Counted from the stretch's first letter, positions 52,488-61,650 are shown. The stretch: DNA of 64,000 bases from Methylomonas koyamae (GCF_006483455.1 NZ_PPPU01000011.1:36427-100426); one strand, 5' to 3'. Program-made: numbers and translations. Notes: generated by a model from the letters alone, not told the origin.

Positions 52488-53335
52488 TTGCGCGCTTTCC
52501 TGTAAATAGTGTTTCCAATCGGATCGAAGGCGGTATCGAGCTGATGCAACGATTCCGAATGGCCTATAAACAGACAACCGCCGGTATCGAGCAAACCGGC
52601 ATAGCGTTCTGCGAGCATGGCTTTGGTTTCGCGGTCGAAATAAATCAATACGTTCCGGCAAAAAATAGCGTCGAAACCGCCGCGCATCGGCCATTCCTGC
52701 ATCAAGTTCAATTGCCTGAAGGTTATCAATTGACGCAATTCGGCTCTGACGCGCACTTTGTTCGCCTGCCGGCCGCTGCCTTTTTGAAACCAGCGCTTTA
52801 ATCGCTGCTCGGCAATACCGGTGACGCGCTCTTCGCTATAAACCCCGCTGGCGGCAGTGGCCAACACATTGGTATCGAGATCGGTCGCCAGAATCTTTAT
52901 ATCCCAATCGGCCGGCAACCTTTCTTTTAACGTTATCGCCAACGAATAGGGCTCTTCACCGGTAGAACACCCGGCCGACCAAATTTTGACCTGTTTGATC
53001 CCGGCTTTTTTTCTCAAAAGCTCAGGCACCACGGTACTACTCAAATATTCGAAATGGTGGTTTTCCCGAAAAAACGCAGTCAGGTTGGTCGTAACCGCAT
53101 TGATGAACTCGGTAAACTCGGTGTCGGGATGGTCGGTGAGATACTGACAATATTCTTTAAAGCTGCTCAGACCCAACAGACGAATCCGTTTCGCTAGCCG
53201 GGAATAAAACATGTCGAACTTGTCGTCCGGCACTAATATGCCGGAATATTGGCGGGAAATTTTTCGAAGAACATCGAAATCCGCGTGAGTATATTCGAAT
53301 TCGCGAATACTGCTTGCCATATTGCTTGTAGCCAT
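52484..53335 (-). CDS. cheR: Chemotaxis protein methyltransferase CheR
   Basis: The protein has 283 residues. The N-terminal helical domain (SRQYSGILVPDDKFDMFYSR) precedes the S-adenosylmethionine-binding domain with KIWSAGCSTGEEPYSLAITL, KILATDLDTNVLATA, and the downstream RGGFDAIFCRNVLIYFDRET. It methylates receptor glutamates. It lies 21 bases after the STAS gene and overlaps cheD. The insertion region typical of pentapeptide-binding CheR proteins cannot be judged by eye, but the EWQDF end of the operon's MCP makes such docking likely. Confidence 0.95.
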   Translation of the reverse strand: MATSNMASSIREFEYTHADFDVLRKISRQYSGILVPDDKFDMFYSRLAKRIRLLGLSSFKEYCQYLTDHPDTEFTEFINAVTTNLTAFFRENHHFEYLSSTVVPELLRKKAGIKQVKIWSAGCSTGEEPYSLAITLKERLPADWDIKILATDLDTNVLATAASGVYSEERVTGIAEQRLKRWFQKGSGRQANKVRVRAELRQLITFRQLNLMQEWPMRGGFDAIFCRNVLIYFDRETKAMLAERYAGLLDTGGCLFIGHSESLHQLDTAFDPIGNTIYRKARK

Positions 53336-53356
53336 TCGATAGCGAACCGGAAACGT

Positions 53357-53863
53357 TTAAAAAAAACCGGAGGCTGCGGTATCGACTTCCAGCATTTCGG
53401 AGACGCCTAACAGCTCCGCCGCCTCGATAAACTTATCCGAAGGAAAATCGATCGCCACGACTTTCTGCAACCCTGCGGCCGTCCGTTTCAGGATCACCAG
53501 CAATTGAAGAGTCGACGTGTCGATGCTGGCCACCGCCGAGGCGTCTATGTCGATCGCATCGTACCGGCTTAACATTTGCATCAAATTTTGATGCAAATCG
53601 GCGACGCCCTGTATATTCAACAACGGTTCCAACGCCAAGCTACCTTTAGCCGACGTTTGCGGCACGGATTCAGATAGTTGGTCGGTTGACGCCGTATCGG
53701 AGACGATGGTATCGGCGGCTTCCGTTACCGATGTCAAGGCGTCCTCGCCATCGGCGGGTAAAGCCGCCGGCATCGCCTCAGCGGCTTGCTCCTCAGGACC
53801 CAAGGTTCGCATCCAGGCTAACGGATCGTAGCCAATTAAACTGTTTTCGCCATTTTCAGCCAT
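53357..53863 (-). CDS. STAS-domain protein with disordered N-terminus
   Basis: The protein has 168 residues. Residues about 1-75 are Ala, Glu, Ser and Thr rich and acidic, probably disordered (PEEQAAEAMPAALPADGEDA). The C-terminal part is a STAS domain: LALEPLLNIQGVADLHQNLM, then IDIDASAVASIDTSTLQLLV with Ser/Thr at the usual phosphorylation site. It overlaps the parA stop by one base (TAATG) and precedes cheR. Placement between a ParA-like ATPase and CheR suggests a role in array positioning or composition rather than sigma-factor control, but that is inference. Confidence 0.85.
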   Translation of the reverse strand: MAENGENSLIGYDPLAWMRTLGPEEQAAEAMPAALPADGEDALTSVTEAADTIVSDTASTDQLSESVPQTSAKGSLALEPLLNIQGVADLHQNLMQMLSRYDAIDIDASAVASIDTSTLQLLVILKRTAAGLQKVVAIDFPSDKFIEAAELLGVSEMLEVDTAASGFF

Positions 53864-54627
53864 TACATCACCCTATTTTCCAAAAAGTCTTTGGCCAATT
53901 CGGCAAAATCCCGTGCCGAACGGCAGCCTGGACGATACTCAAAAATAGTCTTACCAAAACTCGGGCACTCGGCCAGCAACGCCGTCTCCCTGATCGGTGT
54001 CGCCAGAATTTTGCCGGGGAAATAGTTTTTAACCAGATCCAATACATCTGCGGATAACCGCCGCGTCGGTATGTAACGCGACATTACCAACGAAAAACGG
54101 TACTGCCGTTGCAACGCCGCCTCGAATTTCTTGATGGTCCCCATCAAATGCGACAAGCCTTGAAGAACGAGATAATCGCTGGTCATCGGAATCAAAATTT
54201 CGTCGGCGGCGAACAAGGCATTCGCGACCAGCACGCCCGAAGACGGCGGACAATCGATGAAAATAAAGTCCTGATCCGGATCCGAATGTTCCAAAGCCTT
54301 GCGCAGTAAATCGCCGCGACAGGAATCGCCGTCGCTTAGTTGCTCGATTTCTTGAAGGCGTGGGCCGGAGACCACCAGATTCAAATTTTTTCTGGCCGGA
54401 ATGCATCGACTCTGTAACGAACCGCCATTCAGCATCACTTCATCGATCCCCCCTTGCGGCTGCGGCCCGACGATTCCCAGCGACACCGCCAAGTGGCTCT
54501 GCGGATCGAGATCGATCACAGTTACTGCCTTTCCGGATCTGGCCAAAGCGTGGGTCAAATTGACCGAAGTCGTGGTTTTGCCAACACCGCCCTTCTGATT
54601 CAGTACGGCTATGACTTTCGCCTTCAT
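53863..54627 (-). CDS. ParA-family ATPase of the chemosensory operon (ParC-like)
   Basis: The protein has 254 residues. The deviant Walker A NQKGGVGKTTTSVNL is at residues 10-24. DLDPQSHLAVSLG is the A' region, FIFIDCPPSSGVLVANAL the Walker B, and MSRYIPTRRLSADVLD follows. No N-terminal helix-turn-helix is present, so it is a short, cluster-linked ParA. The ATG overlaps the cheW stop (ATGA). By family knowledge, ParA proteins in che operons (ParC in Vibrio, PpfA in Rhodobacter) position or segregate chemoreceptor arrays. No ParB or parS site is visible. Confidence 0.9.
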   Translation of the reverse strand: MKAKVIAVLNQKGGVGKTTTSVNLTHALARSGKAVTVIDLDPQSHLAVSLGIVGPQPQGGIDEVMLNGGSLQSRCIPARKNLNLVVSGPRLQEIEQLSDGDSCRGDLLRKALEHSDPDQDFIFIDCPPSSGVLVANALFAADEILIPMTSDYLVLQGLSHLMGTIKKFEAALQRQYRFSLVMSRYIPTRRLSADVLDLVKNYFPGKILATPIRETALLAECPSFGKTIFEYRPGCRSARDFAELAKDFLENRVM

Positions 54628-55100
54628 TGCAAATTGGCGATATTGATGAACTCTTCCGGATTCAGCAATTTGTCGACATCCAACAGCATCACCATGTGTT
54701 TTTTGCCGACATACATGCCTCGCATATATTCGGTATTGATTTTAGTCCCCAAATTCGGCGCGTTTTTAATATCCGCCGGATTAATATCCAACACGTCGGA
54801 CACGGTATCGGCAACGACCCCCATCACAGTGGTTCCGGCTGCGGTTTGGATACTCATGACAATCACCACCGTCACCGGCGTGTATTCGACTTTTTCCATC
54901 TGAAACCGCTCGCGCAAATCGATAATCGGCACAATGGTCCCGCGCAGATTCAGCGCACCTTTGACGAAAGCCGGTGTATTCGGAATCTTACGGATCGGTT
55001 CCCAACCCCGGATTTCCTGGACTTTCAAGATATCGATACCGTAAGCGTCTCCCGCCAGTTCGAACGTCAGAAATTGTTCAACCTGCTTATTGGTTGCCAT
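54624..55100 (-). CDS. cheW: Chemotaxis coupling protein CheW (copy 2 of operon)
   Basis: The protein has 158 residues and is a single CheW domain: EQFLTFELAGDAYGIDILKV, then QEIRGWEPIRKIPNTPAFVK, GALNLRGTIVPIIDLRERF and VMGVVADTVSDVLDI. It couples receptors to CheA. It follows the MCP gene by 44 bases and overlaps parA. Its end, LLNPEEFINIANLQ, lacks the acidic-Phe tail. A second CheW of the same operon at 58376-58900 is similar but clearly distinct, so the array may contain two couplers. Confidence 0.94.
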   Translation of the reverse strand: MATNKQVEQFLTFELAGDAYGIDILKVQEIRGWEPIRKIPNTPAFVKGALNLRGTIVPIIDLRERFQMEKVEYTPVTVVIVMSIQTAAGTTVMGVVADTVSDVLDINPADIKNAPNLGTKINTEYMRGMYVGKKHMVMLLDVDKLLNPEEFINIANLQ

Positions 55101-55144
55101 GGCTCATCGTCCTCGCCGATCGCTCGATAATGTTTGCAACACCC

Positions 55145-58100
55145 TCAAAAATCCTGCCACTCGTCATCCGCATCGTTCGATTTAGAGGCAAAGGCAGGCT
55201 GCGTATTTGCGGCTGGAGCCGCAACAGGAGCGCTACGCACTACCTCCGCCCGGGCGACCGTGGGGCTATGTCCACGCTGCGCAACAGGTTGTTGACCAAT
55301 GTTTTTGTCGGTTTTAAAGAAAGCGAGCATCTCGACCATATTGGTGGACAAATCGCTCATCGATACGCTTGCCGCCGAAGCTTCTTCGGCTAATGCAGCA
55401 TTTTGCTGGGTTATCTCATCCATCTGCGCCACGGCTTGGTTGACCTGACCGATACCGGCAGACTGCTCGACACTGGCGTCCGCTATCTGGGCCACAATGT
55501 CTCCCACTTTTTTGACGCCGGCAACGATTTCGGTGAGCGCCTTGCCGGTTTCATTGACGAACTCGGTTCCGGCCCGAACTTTTTGCACGCTGTTTTGAAT
55601 CAGTTCTTTACTTTCTCTGGCTGCCGTCGCACTGCGCTGCGCCAGATTTCTAACCTCGGTCGCCACCACCGAGAAACCGCGTCCTTGTTCTCCGGCCCTG
55701 GCAGCTTCCACCGACGCGTTCAATGCCAACAAATTGGTCTGGAATGCAATTTCGTCGATGACACCGATGATGTCGGCAATTTTATTGCTGCTTTCGTTGA
55801 TCTCTTGCATGGCCGATACGGCAGCCTTAACCACGTTTCCGCCTTTTTCGGCCAGATCTTTGGCGTTATTGGCTACCAAGTTGGCTTGCTGAGCATTATC
55901 GGCATTGTTTTTCACCGTACTGGTCAGTTGCTCCATGCTGGCAGCCGTTTGCTCCAGATTGGCCGCCTGCTGCTCGGCGCGGTGCGACAAGTTATTGTTT
56001 CCACTAGCAATTTCTTGCGAGGAGTTATTGATAAAATGCGCCGACTCGCTGACTTGGCCGAATATCTCGTTCAATTTGTCTATCGTGCTGTTGATGTCGT
56101 TCTTGCATTTCAAATAGGTGCCCCGGTAATCGCGATCGATACGATTGGTCAAATCACCTTCCGCCATACTCTGCATTGTGCTGCCGATATCGCTGAATAC
56201 GTTTTCGATAACGTCGGTCAATTCGTTAATGCCTGCACTGAGCGAGGCAAAAAAGCCTTGCTTGTTGCCCAACTCGATTCGACTGGAGAGTTCTCCAACT
56301 TTTACCGCCTCGACGATGTCCGCTATTTCGCGTTCGATCTTCACTTCGTGGGTTCTATCGAGCCACTCGACTACGGTGCCGATCCGGTTGCCTTCTGCAT
56401 CTATGACCGGATTGGCGATAATATTCATATGGCGGCTACCGATTTCCAGGCCTGATTTGTAAGTCGATTCCAATTTGGCCAACATACCGCGCTGATGGCT
56501 CGGATTTTTATGAAATTGGTCGATATTTGCCCCCATCAATTTAGCCGAATCGAAGCGAGGTAACTGCTGCCGAATATCCTGCTCGGCGTTTTTGAACAAC
56601 TCCGCTACCGCTCTGTTCATGTAGATAATTTCCAAGTTACTATTCGCCAACATCACGCACGAACTGACGTTATCCAAGGCCCGTTCGACGCGAGTGGCTT
56701 TTATGGCTCGTTCCCGTGTGTCGGAAATGTCGACATTCAGATTGACTTGCATCATTTGCAAGCTGCGTAGTAAATCGCCCAGTTCGTCGTGCCCGTCCAA
56801 GTGAATGGTGCTACGGAAATTACCCTCCGTGATTTTGGCAAATACCCCTTTCACAGTACGCAGATTCGAAGTGATGTGGCGGACAATCGCGAACCCGATC
56901 AGCGCTACGATCACTATCAATCCGCTTACCGCTGCGAACTGACGATATTTTTCCTGCTCCAGTCCATCGACCCGTTTCTGCAACATGCTTCTCAATAACG
57001 GACTTGCGGCATCGTATAAGGCATTCACCGCTTGCAAGGCCGACGCACCGGAAGCCGCGATGCGGTCCGGCGAAACGTTCACCGCCGACGCCAGATATAA
57101 ATTTTGTTCGATCAAATCGGAAAACTTTGCGGTGTCGCCAAACATTATCTCCTGTTTGTCGGCCAGCGCCGTTTTCGCTTCTGCATCGGCGGCATACGCC
57201 ACCGCCAAATCATGTTCGGTTTCTCCAAGCCTTTCGCCAATATGCTGGTCGACCACGGCCATTTCGATTTTGGCTTGCGGGTCCAGACTAGTCCCGGCTT
57301 TTGCGAATACAACCGCATTCGCCATGTGCTCGCTGACATGGTCGATTAATTCCGGTAGCCGTATCGAGACAACATTCATCACATAATAGGTGCCTACCTC
57401 GGGATCGAGCGTCAGGTTCGACTGGTCGCTAACATGAATCATCAGCTTGGTAACGTTCTCAACCAACTCGCTGTGCTTAGCCAAACTGGCTTGCGCAGTC
57501 AGCTGCGCAGCGTTTTGCGGCTCGAGTAGCGCCCAATCACTCTTGATTTTTTGCCAAGCTTCGGTGCTGTTGAATTCAGCGCCAAACTCGGCATCTACCG
57601 CATCCGCTGCTTTTATCGCGTCGGCAACCCGTTTGCCAGACTGGCTCAATGCGGCGGAGTCGCGATTGCCGGCCGCAGACAAGGCCAGATAGCTTGCTCC
57701 TCGATGTTCGGTCAATTCGACAAGCAAATGTTTCAACGATTTTAGATAATCTACGCCGCGGATTTCTTTTCTGGCGAATTCGATGTCGGCGTTTTTGTCT
57801 TGGTTGACCATCCCCAGCAAAACCGCGCCGGGCAGCAGCAACAGCAGCGCGAATAACACCAGTTTGGCGGTTATGTTCAGCCGATTGACGAAATTGATCT
57901 TATCGACAAACCGATCCGATCTGATCTGGCTCTTCTTATTACGGACTCTGTCGTACAAAAGCTCTGCCGCGCGGATTTGCTCCCGACTCGGTGCATAGCG
58001 GGCGGAGACGTAACCGGTGACCTTGCCTTGCTCGAAAACAGGCGAAACGTTTGCTTCCACCCAATAGTAATCGCCTGATTTACAGCGATTTTTCACTAAA

Positions 58101-58342
58101 TTCCGCCAAGGCTTACCTTTGGAAATCGTACTCCACAAGTCGGCGAACGCTTCCGGCGGCATATCCGGGTGGCGAACGATATTGTGGTTCTGGCCGAGCA
58201 ATTCCTCTCTCGAAAATCCGCTGATTTCGACAAAGGCTTCGTTAACGTCGACAATCCGACCTTTTAAATCGGTCTTAGTAACCAGGATGGTGCCTTCTTT
58301 CATCAACACTTCACGGTCGGTTACCGGATGGTTTATCTTCAT
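55145..58342 (-). CDS. Methyl-accepting chemotaxis protein with two PAS domains and CheR-docking tail
   Basis: The protein has 1065 residues. An N-terminal Aer-type cytoplasmic PAS (about 15-115, TDLKGRIVDVNEAFVEISGF) leads to transmembrane helix 1 (about 155-177), a helical periplasmic domain of about 285 residues that looks NIT-like (LVELTEHRGASYLALSAAG), helix 2 (about 465-487) and HAMP. A second PAS (about 560-670) follows, then the MCP domain with [20 protein letters not shown] and AGEQGRGFSVVATEVRNLAQ. The end DDEWQDF matches the W-x-x-F pentapeptide that docks CheR and CheB. AAGGAG precedes the ATG. Two PAS domains on either side of a periplasmic module suggest combined redox and external sensing. 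Confidence 0.94.
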   Translation of the reverse strand: MKINHPVTDREVLMKEGTILVTKTDLKGRIVDVNEAFVEISGFSREELLGQNHNIVRHPDMPPEAFADLWSTISKGKPWRNLVKNRCKSGDYYWVEANVSPVFEQGKVTGYVSARYAPSREQIRAAELLYDRVRNKKSQIRSDRFVDKINFVNRLNITAKLVLFALLLLLPGAVLLGMVNQDKNADIEFARKEIRGVDYLKSLKHLLVELTEHRGASYLALSAAGNRDSAALSQSGKRVADAIKAADAVDAEFGAEFNSTEAWQKIKSDWALLEPQNAAQLTAQASLAKHSELVENVTKLMIHVSDQSNLTLDPEVGTYYVMNVVSIRLPELIDHVSEHMANAVVFAKAGTSLDPQAKIEMAVVDQHIGERLGETEHDLAVAYAADAEAKTALADKQEIMFGDTAKFSDLIEQNLYLASAVNVSPDRIAASGASALQAVNALYDAASPLLRSMLQKRVDGLEQEKYRQFAAVSGLIVIVALIGFAIVRHITSNLRTVKGVFAKITEGNFRSTIHLDGHDELGDLLRSLQMMQVNLNVDISDTRERAIKATRVERALDNVSSCVMLANSNLEIIYMNRAVAELFKNAEQDIRQQLPRFDSAKLMGANIDQFHKNPSHQRGMLAKLESTYKSGLEIGSRHMNIIANPVIDAEGNRIGTVVEWLDRTHEVKIEREIADIVEAVKVGELSSRIELGNKQGFFASLSAGINELTDVIENVFSDIGSTMQSMAEGDLTNRIDRDYRGTYLKCKNDINSTIDKLNEIFGQVSESAHFINNSSQEIASGNNNLSHRAEQQAANLEQTAASMEQLTSTVKNNADNAQQANLVANNAKDLAEKGGNVVKAAVSAMQEINESSNKIADIIGVIDEIAFQTNLLALNASVEAARAGEQGRGFSVVATEVRNLAQRSATAARESKELIQNSVQKVRAGTEFVNETGKALTEIVAGVKKVGDIVAQIADASVEQSAGIGQVNQAVAQMDEITQQNAALAEEASAASVSMSDLSTNMVEMLAFFKTDKNIGQQPVAQRGHSPTVARAEVVRSAPVAAPAANTQPAFASKSNDADDEWQDF

Positions 58343-58375
58343 TTTGAACGCTCCTTAGCCGCTAATTTTCTTGCT

Positions 58376-58900
58376 TTATTTGTTCGAATTGTCATTTTCA
58401 TCATTTACACCATCGAGACTGAGTAGTTTATCGACGTCCAACAGCATAACCATCCGGCCGCCGACTGAAGCCAGACCGGTTATGAACTCGGTACTGACCT
58501 TGGCCCCAAAATCGGGTGCGGTTTGAATCTGTTTTTTATTGACGTCCACTACGTCGGAAACCGCATCGACCACCACGCCCATAATTCTAGTCCGGTCTGC
58601 AACTTTAGCCTGTAGCACCACCACCACCGTAAGCGCGGTATATTCGCAGCGTCCGAGTTGAAACCGCTCTCGTAAGTCGATGATGGGTACGATCGCACCG
58701 CGCAGATTAACGACGCCTTTTTCGTAAGCGGGGACGTTCGGAATACGCGACACGGGTTCCCAGCTCCTGATTTCCTGAACCCTTAAAATATCGACTCCGT
58801 ATTCTTCCCGACCCAGGGTAAAACTCAAAAACTGCAACAGATGTTCCTGATTGATGGCTTCCGCCTGTTCGGAGGTAATCGTTTCGACGTTATGAGTCAT
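58376..58900 (-). CDS. cheW: Chemotaxis coupling protein CheW (copy 1 of operon)
   Basis: The protein has 174 residues and is a CheW domain with short extensions: LLQFLSFTLGREEYGVDILR, SWEPVSRIPNVPAYEKGVVN, LRGAIVPIIDLRERFQLGRC and IMGVVVDAVSDVVDVNKKQI. It lies between cheA (16 bases downstream of it) and the MCP gene. The polar C-terminus NDENDNSNK has no docking motif. It shares most family-conserved positions with the second CheW of the operon. Confidence 0.94.
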   Translation of the reverse strand: MTHNVETITSEQAEAINQEHLLQFLSFTLGREEYGVDILRVQEIRSWEPVSRIPNVPAYEKGVVNLRGAIVPIIDLRERFQLGRCEYTALTVVVVLQAKVADRTRIMGVVVDAVSDVVDVNKKQIQTAPDFGAKVSTEFITGLASVGGRMVMLLDVDKLLSLDGVNDENDNSNK

Positions 58901-58916
58901 ATTTAATTCGCAGCAA

Positions 58917-60995
58917 TTATTGATTTGATAATCGGACCAATCCTGGAATATCCAAAATTAACGCAACCGAGCCGTCGCCGAGGATGGTCGCCCCCGAGAC
59001 GCCTTCGATCCGCCGATAATTGGCTTCGAGCGACTTAATCACGACTTGCTGTTGGCCCAGCAAGTCGTCAACAAACAATCCGCAGCGTGCGCCTTGCCCC
59101 TCAACCACAACGATTAATCCTTCGGTCAATTTGGTATTTTTGGCGCTGGGTACTTTAAAGATCTCGTGAATGCGGATCACCGGCAGATATTGGCCCCGCA
59201 GCAAAAAGGTCTCGCCCTTCCCGGCCACCCGGTTAATAAACTCTTCTCTGACGTGCAGGGATTCAATAATCGAGCCCAACGGTAAAATGTAGGTCTCGTC
59301 GCCCACCGCGATCGATTGGCCGTCCAAAATCGCCAAGGTCAGCGGCAAATGGATCGAGATAGTCGAGCCCTTACCCAACTCCGACAAGATTTCGATATCG
59401 CCGCCCAAGGCTTGAATATTACGCCTCACCACATCCATACCGACGCCGCGGCCGGAGATGTCTGTCAATTTTTCCGCCGTAGAAAAACCAGGCATGAAGA
59501 TCAATTCGTATGTCTGTTTTTCGCTCAGTACGGCATCGGCATCAATCAAGCCTTTTTCGACCGCTTTGGCGCGCAGCTTTTCTTTGTCCAAACCTTTGCC
59601 GTCGTCCGAAACTTCAATCACGATATTTCCGCCGCGGTGGTACGCCTCCAGGGTGACCGTGCCGGTTTCGGGTTTGCCGGCCGCAACGCGCACTTCGGGC
59701 ATTTCGATACCGTGATCCAGGCTGTTGCGGACCAGATGTACCAGAGGATCGCTCAGCAACTCGACGACGGTTTTATCCACTTCGGTATTTTCGCCGACCA
59801 ATCGAAGCTCGATTTTTTTACCCAGCTTACTGCTGATGTCATGCGCCAAACGCGGAAACCGGCTGAATACGAAGCTGATTGGCAGCATCCGAATATTCAT
59901 TACGCTTTCCTGCAATTCGCGCGTGTGACGCTCCAATTGCGATAAGCCGTTTTTTAGCTGATCAAGCTTGTTGATTTCAAAGTGCTCGCCCAACAAACTC
60001 AACATCGATTGAGTGATGACTAGTTCGCCAACCATATTAATCAAGGTGTCGATCTTACCGGTATCGACCCGAATCGAGCTTGAGCCTTTGCCGGCAACTT
60101 TCCCATCGTCTTTTTTGGCCGATTTAGCATCTGCCGCTTGAGCGCCGCTTTCGTTTCCCGGCTCCGCCTCAGGCTTGGCTTCGACCGCCGCCACGCTGGC
60201 AGTCACTGCCGGAATATCAACCGGTTGCTCAACGTGCACCGCGTCTGGCCGACGGATGGGCTGCTTGGCCAAATCGCAGTGGTCTTCCACCCAATCGAAA
60301 ATTTCGTCGATTTCGCCGGCCGGGATGTTTCCCGCGACGTGTAATTTCCAGGACAAATGGCATTCTTCAGGATCCAGATCGTAAAGACTGGGTACGCCTT
60401 GTAAATCAACCGTTGTCGTTAGTTCTCCCAGAGCGGCTAATTCTCTGAACATCCTTACCGGTTCATTGCCGGTTTTGAGTAAGTTCAGATGCGGGCTGAA
60501 CGCGATCGACCAACCGCTCAGTTCCGCAGTATCAGTCTGCTGCGGAGCGGGTTGCTGTAGGATCGGCTGAGCGATTACGCCCCTAGGGTCGCCGGCCGGC
60601 TGCCCGGCATTACGCAACTCGTTATCCAAGGCTTGCTTGTGGGCCGAGACCGTCGCCTGATCGATTTCGGCGCCGATCTGGATCGATTGCAACATATCGC
60701 GCAAGCAATCGACCGAACCCAGTAAAACGTCTACGGCCGGTTGCGTCACTTTACGCCGACCGTCGCGCATTTCGTCGAGCAAGGTCTCCATCACGTGGGT
60801 GAAATCGGACACCGCGTTAAAGCCGAATGTGCCGCTACCGCCTTTTATGGAGTGGGCTGCACGGAAGATAGTATTGATCTCTTCGGCATCAACATCGCCG
60901 GTATCCATGTTCAGCAAGCCGGATTCCATCGCATCCAATCCTTCGAAACTTTCTTCGAAGAACACTTGATGAAATTGCGCCATATCGATTGCCAT
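58917..60995 (-). CDS. cheA: Chemotaxis histidine kinase CheA
   Basis: The protein has 692 residues from the ATG at 60995; a TTG slightly upstream would add four. Domains: Hpt P1 with His48 (RAAHSIKGGSGTFGF); an intermediate region (about 165-260, FSPHLNLLKTGNEPVRMFRE ... HLSWKLHVAGNIPAGEIDEIF) in the P2 position; an Ala/Glu/Lys-rich linker; P3 dimerisation; P4 ATPase with VRNSLDHGIE, IEVSDDGKGLD and GRGVGMDVVRRNI; and P5, CheW-like. It autophosphorylates and passes phosphate to CheY and CheB. All kinase motifs look intact. It is second in the operon, after cheY. Confidence 0.95.
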   Translation of the reverse strand: MAIDMAQFHQVFFEESFEGLDAMESGLLNMDTGDVDAEEINTIFRAAHSIKGGSGTFGFNAVSDFTHVMETLLDEMRDGRRKVTQPAVDVLLGSVDCLRDMLQSIQIGAEIDQATVSAHKQALDNELRNAGQPAGDPRGVIAQPILQQPAPQQTDTAELSGWSIAFSPHLNLLKTGNEPVRMFRELAALGELTTTVDLQGVPSLYDLDPEECHLSWKLHVAGNIPAGEIDEIFDWVEDHCDLAKQPIRRPDAVHVEQPVDIPAVTASVAAVEAKPEAEPGNESGAQAADAKSAKKDDGKVAGKGSSSIRVDTGKIDTLINMVGELVITQSMLSLLGEHFEINKLDQLKNGLSQLERHTRELQESVMNIRMLPISFVFSRFPRLAHDISSKLGKKIELRLVGENTEVDKTVVELLSDPLVHLVRNSLDHGIEMPEVRVAAGKPETGTVTLEAYHRGGNIVIEVSDDGKGLDKEKLRAKAVEKGLIDADAVLSEKQTYELIFMPGFSTAEKLTDISGRGVGMDVVRRNIQALGGDIEILSELGKGSTISIHLPLTLAILDGQSIAVGDETYILPLGSIIESLHVREEFINRVAGKGETFLLRGQYLPVIRIHEIFKVPSAKNTKLTEGLIVVVEGQGARCGLFVDDLLGQQQVVIKSLEANYRRIEGVSGATILGDGSVALILDIPGLVRLSNQ

Positions 60996-61034
60996 ACAAC
61001 CACCCAAAAATGACTGTCAAGATGCCGTTGGACT

Positions 61035-61397
61035 TCAGCCCATCACTTTCTTGATCGTTTTCAGTAACTGATCAGGATTGAACGGCTTCACGATCCAGCC
61101 GGTTGCTCCGGCATCCTTACCCTGTTGCTTTTTGTCTGACCCCGCTTCCGTCGTCAACATCAACATCGGCGTGAACTTGTAGTTGGGCAGCGCCCGCAGT
61201 TCTCTGATCAATTGGATTCCATCCTTGTTGGGCATGTTGACATCGGTCACCACACAATCGAAAGCCTGCCCTTTGGCTTTGTTCAAAGCATCCACACCAT
61301 CGACCGCTTCCACTACGCTGTAGCCGGCCCCCTTCAGAGTAAACGCCACCATTTGTCTCATCGATGCCGAATCGTCTACGGCAAGAATCGTCGCCAC
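61035..61397 (-). CDS. cheY: Chemotaxis response regulator CheY
   Basis: The protein has 120 residues from a GTG at 61397, chosen because GGAGGA lies 7 bases upstream and the receiver then begins at once (MATILAVDDSASMRQMVAFT). A longer frame upstream has no family match. Asp8-Asp9, phospho-acceptor Asp52 in VVTDVNMPNKDG, Thr near 82 in MLMLTTEAG and Lys in GWIVKPFNPDQ complete the site. It is a single receiver domain, first gene of the twelve-gene chemosensory operon. The output may be flagellar, pilus-based or other; no motility gene is linked except the minor pilins divergently placed upstream. Confidence 0.94.
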   Translation of the reverse strand: MATILAVDDSASMRQMVAFTLKGAGYSVVEAVDGVDALNKAKGQAFDCVVTDVNMPNKDGIQLIRELRALPNYKFTPMLMLTTEAGSDKKQQGKDAGATGWIVKPFNPDQLLKTIKKVMG

Positions 61398-61491
61398 AAT
61401 TATTTCCTCCAGTTTTGAGTCACAGTAAAAAACGTAGTCGAAATTGCCGTTTTGGCTCCGCCGAGCGTTACTCCAATTCCCAGACGCAGGA

Positions 61492-61521
61492 AGTGTAGTC
61501 AAGCTCCTACAAGAGTGTAGT
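61492..61521. promoter_or_regulatory. Direct repeats upstream of cheY
   Basis: AGTGTAGT occurs at 61492-61499 and 61514-61521, exactly 22 bases apart (about two helical turns). On the minus strand the first copy overlaps a TTGACT hexamer that could be a -35 box of the cheY operon. The -10 region is poor, which would suit an activator-dependent promoter. Confidence 0.4.
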
Positions 61522-61650
61522 TACTGAAATCCGATCTTGCGAGGTCGCGCCGAATTTTGTTTCAGCTCTCATAACTTTGTTTGATCCTGTGCTATCTTCC
61601 AACAGGCCTCGCAATATACCGCCCAAGAAAACCCGGATTCACTCCCCCCT

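Noticed and set aside
53863..54627. Plasmid or chromosome partition system
   Set aside because: The ParA lies inside a che operon with overlapping genes and no ParB or parS site, so an array-positioning role fits better.
55403..56455. A 350-residue plus-strand frame opposite the MCP gene
   Set aside because: Antisense to the highly conserved MCP signalling domain; no start signal and no family resemblance.
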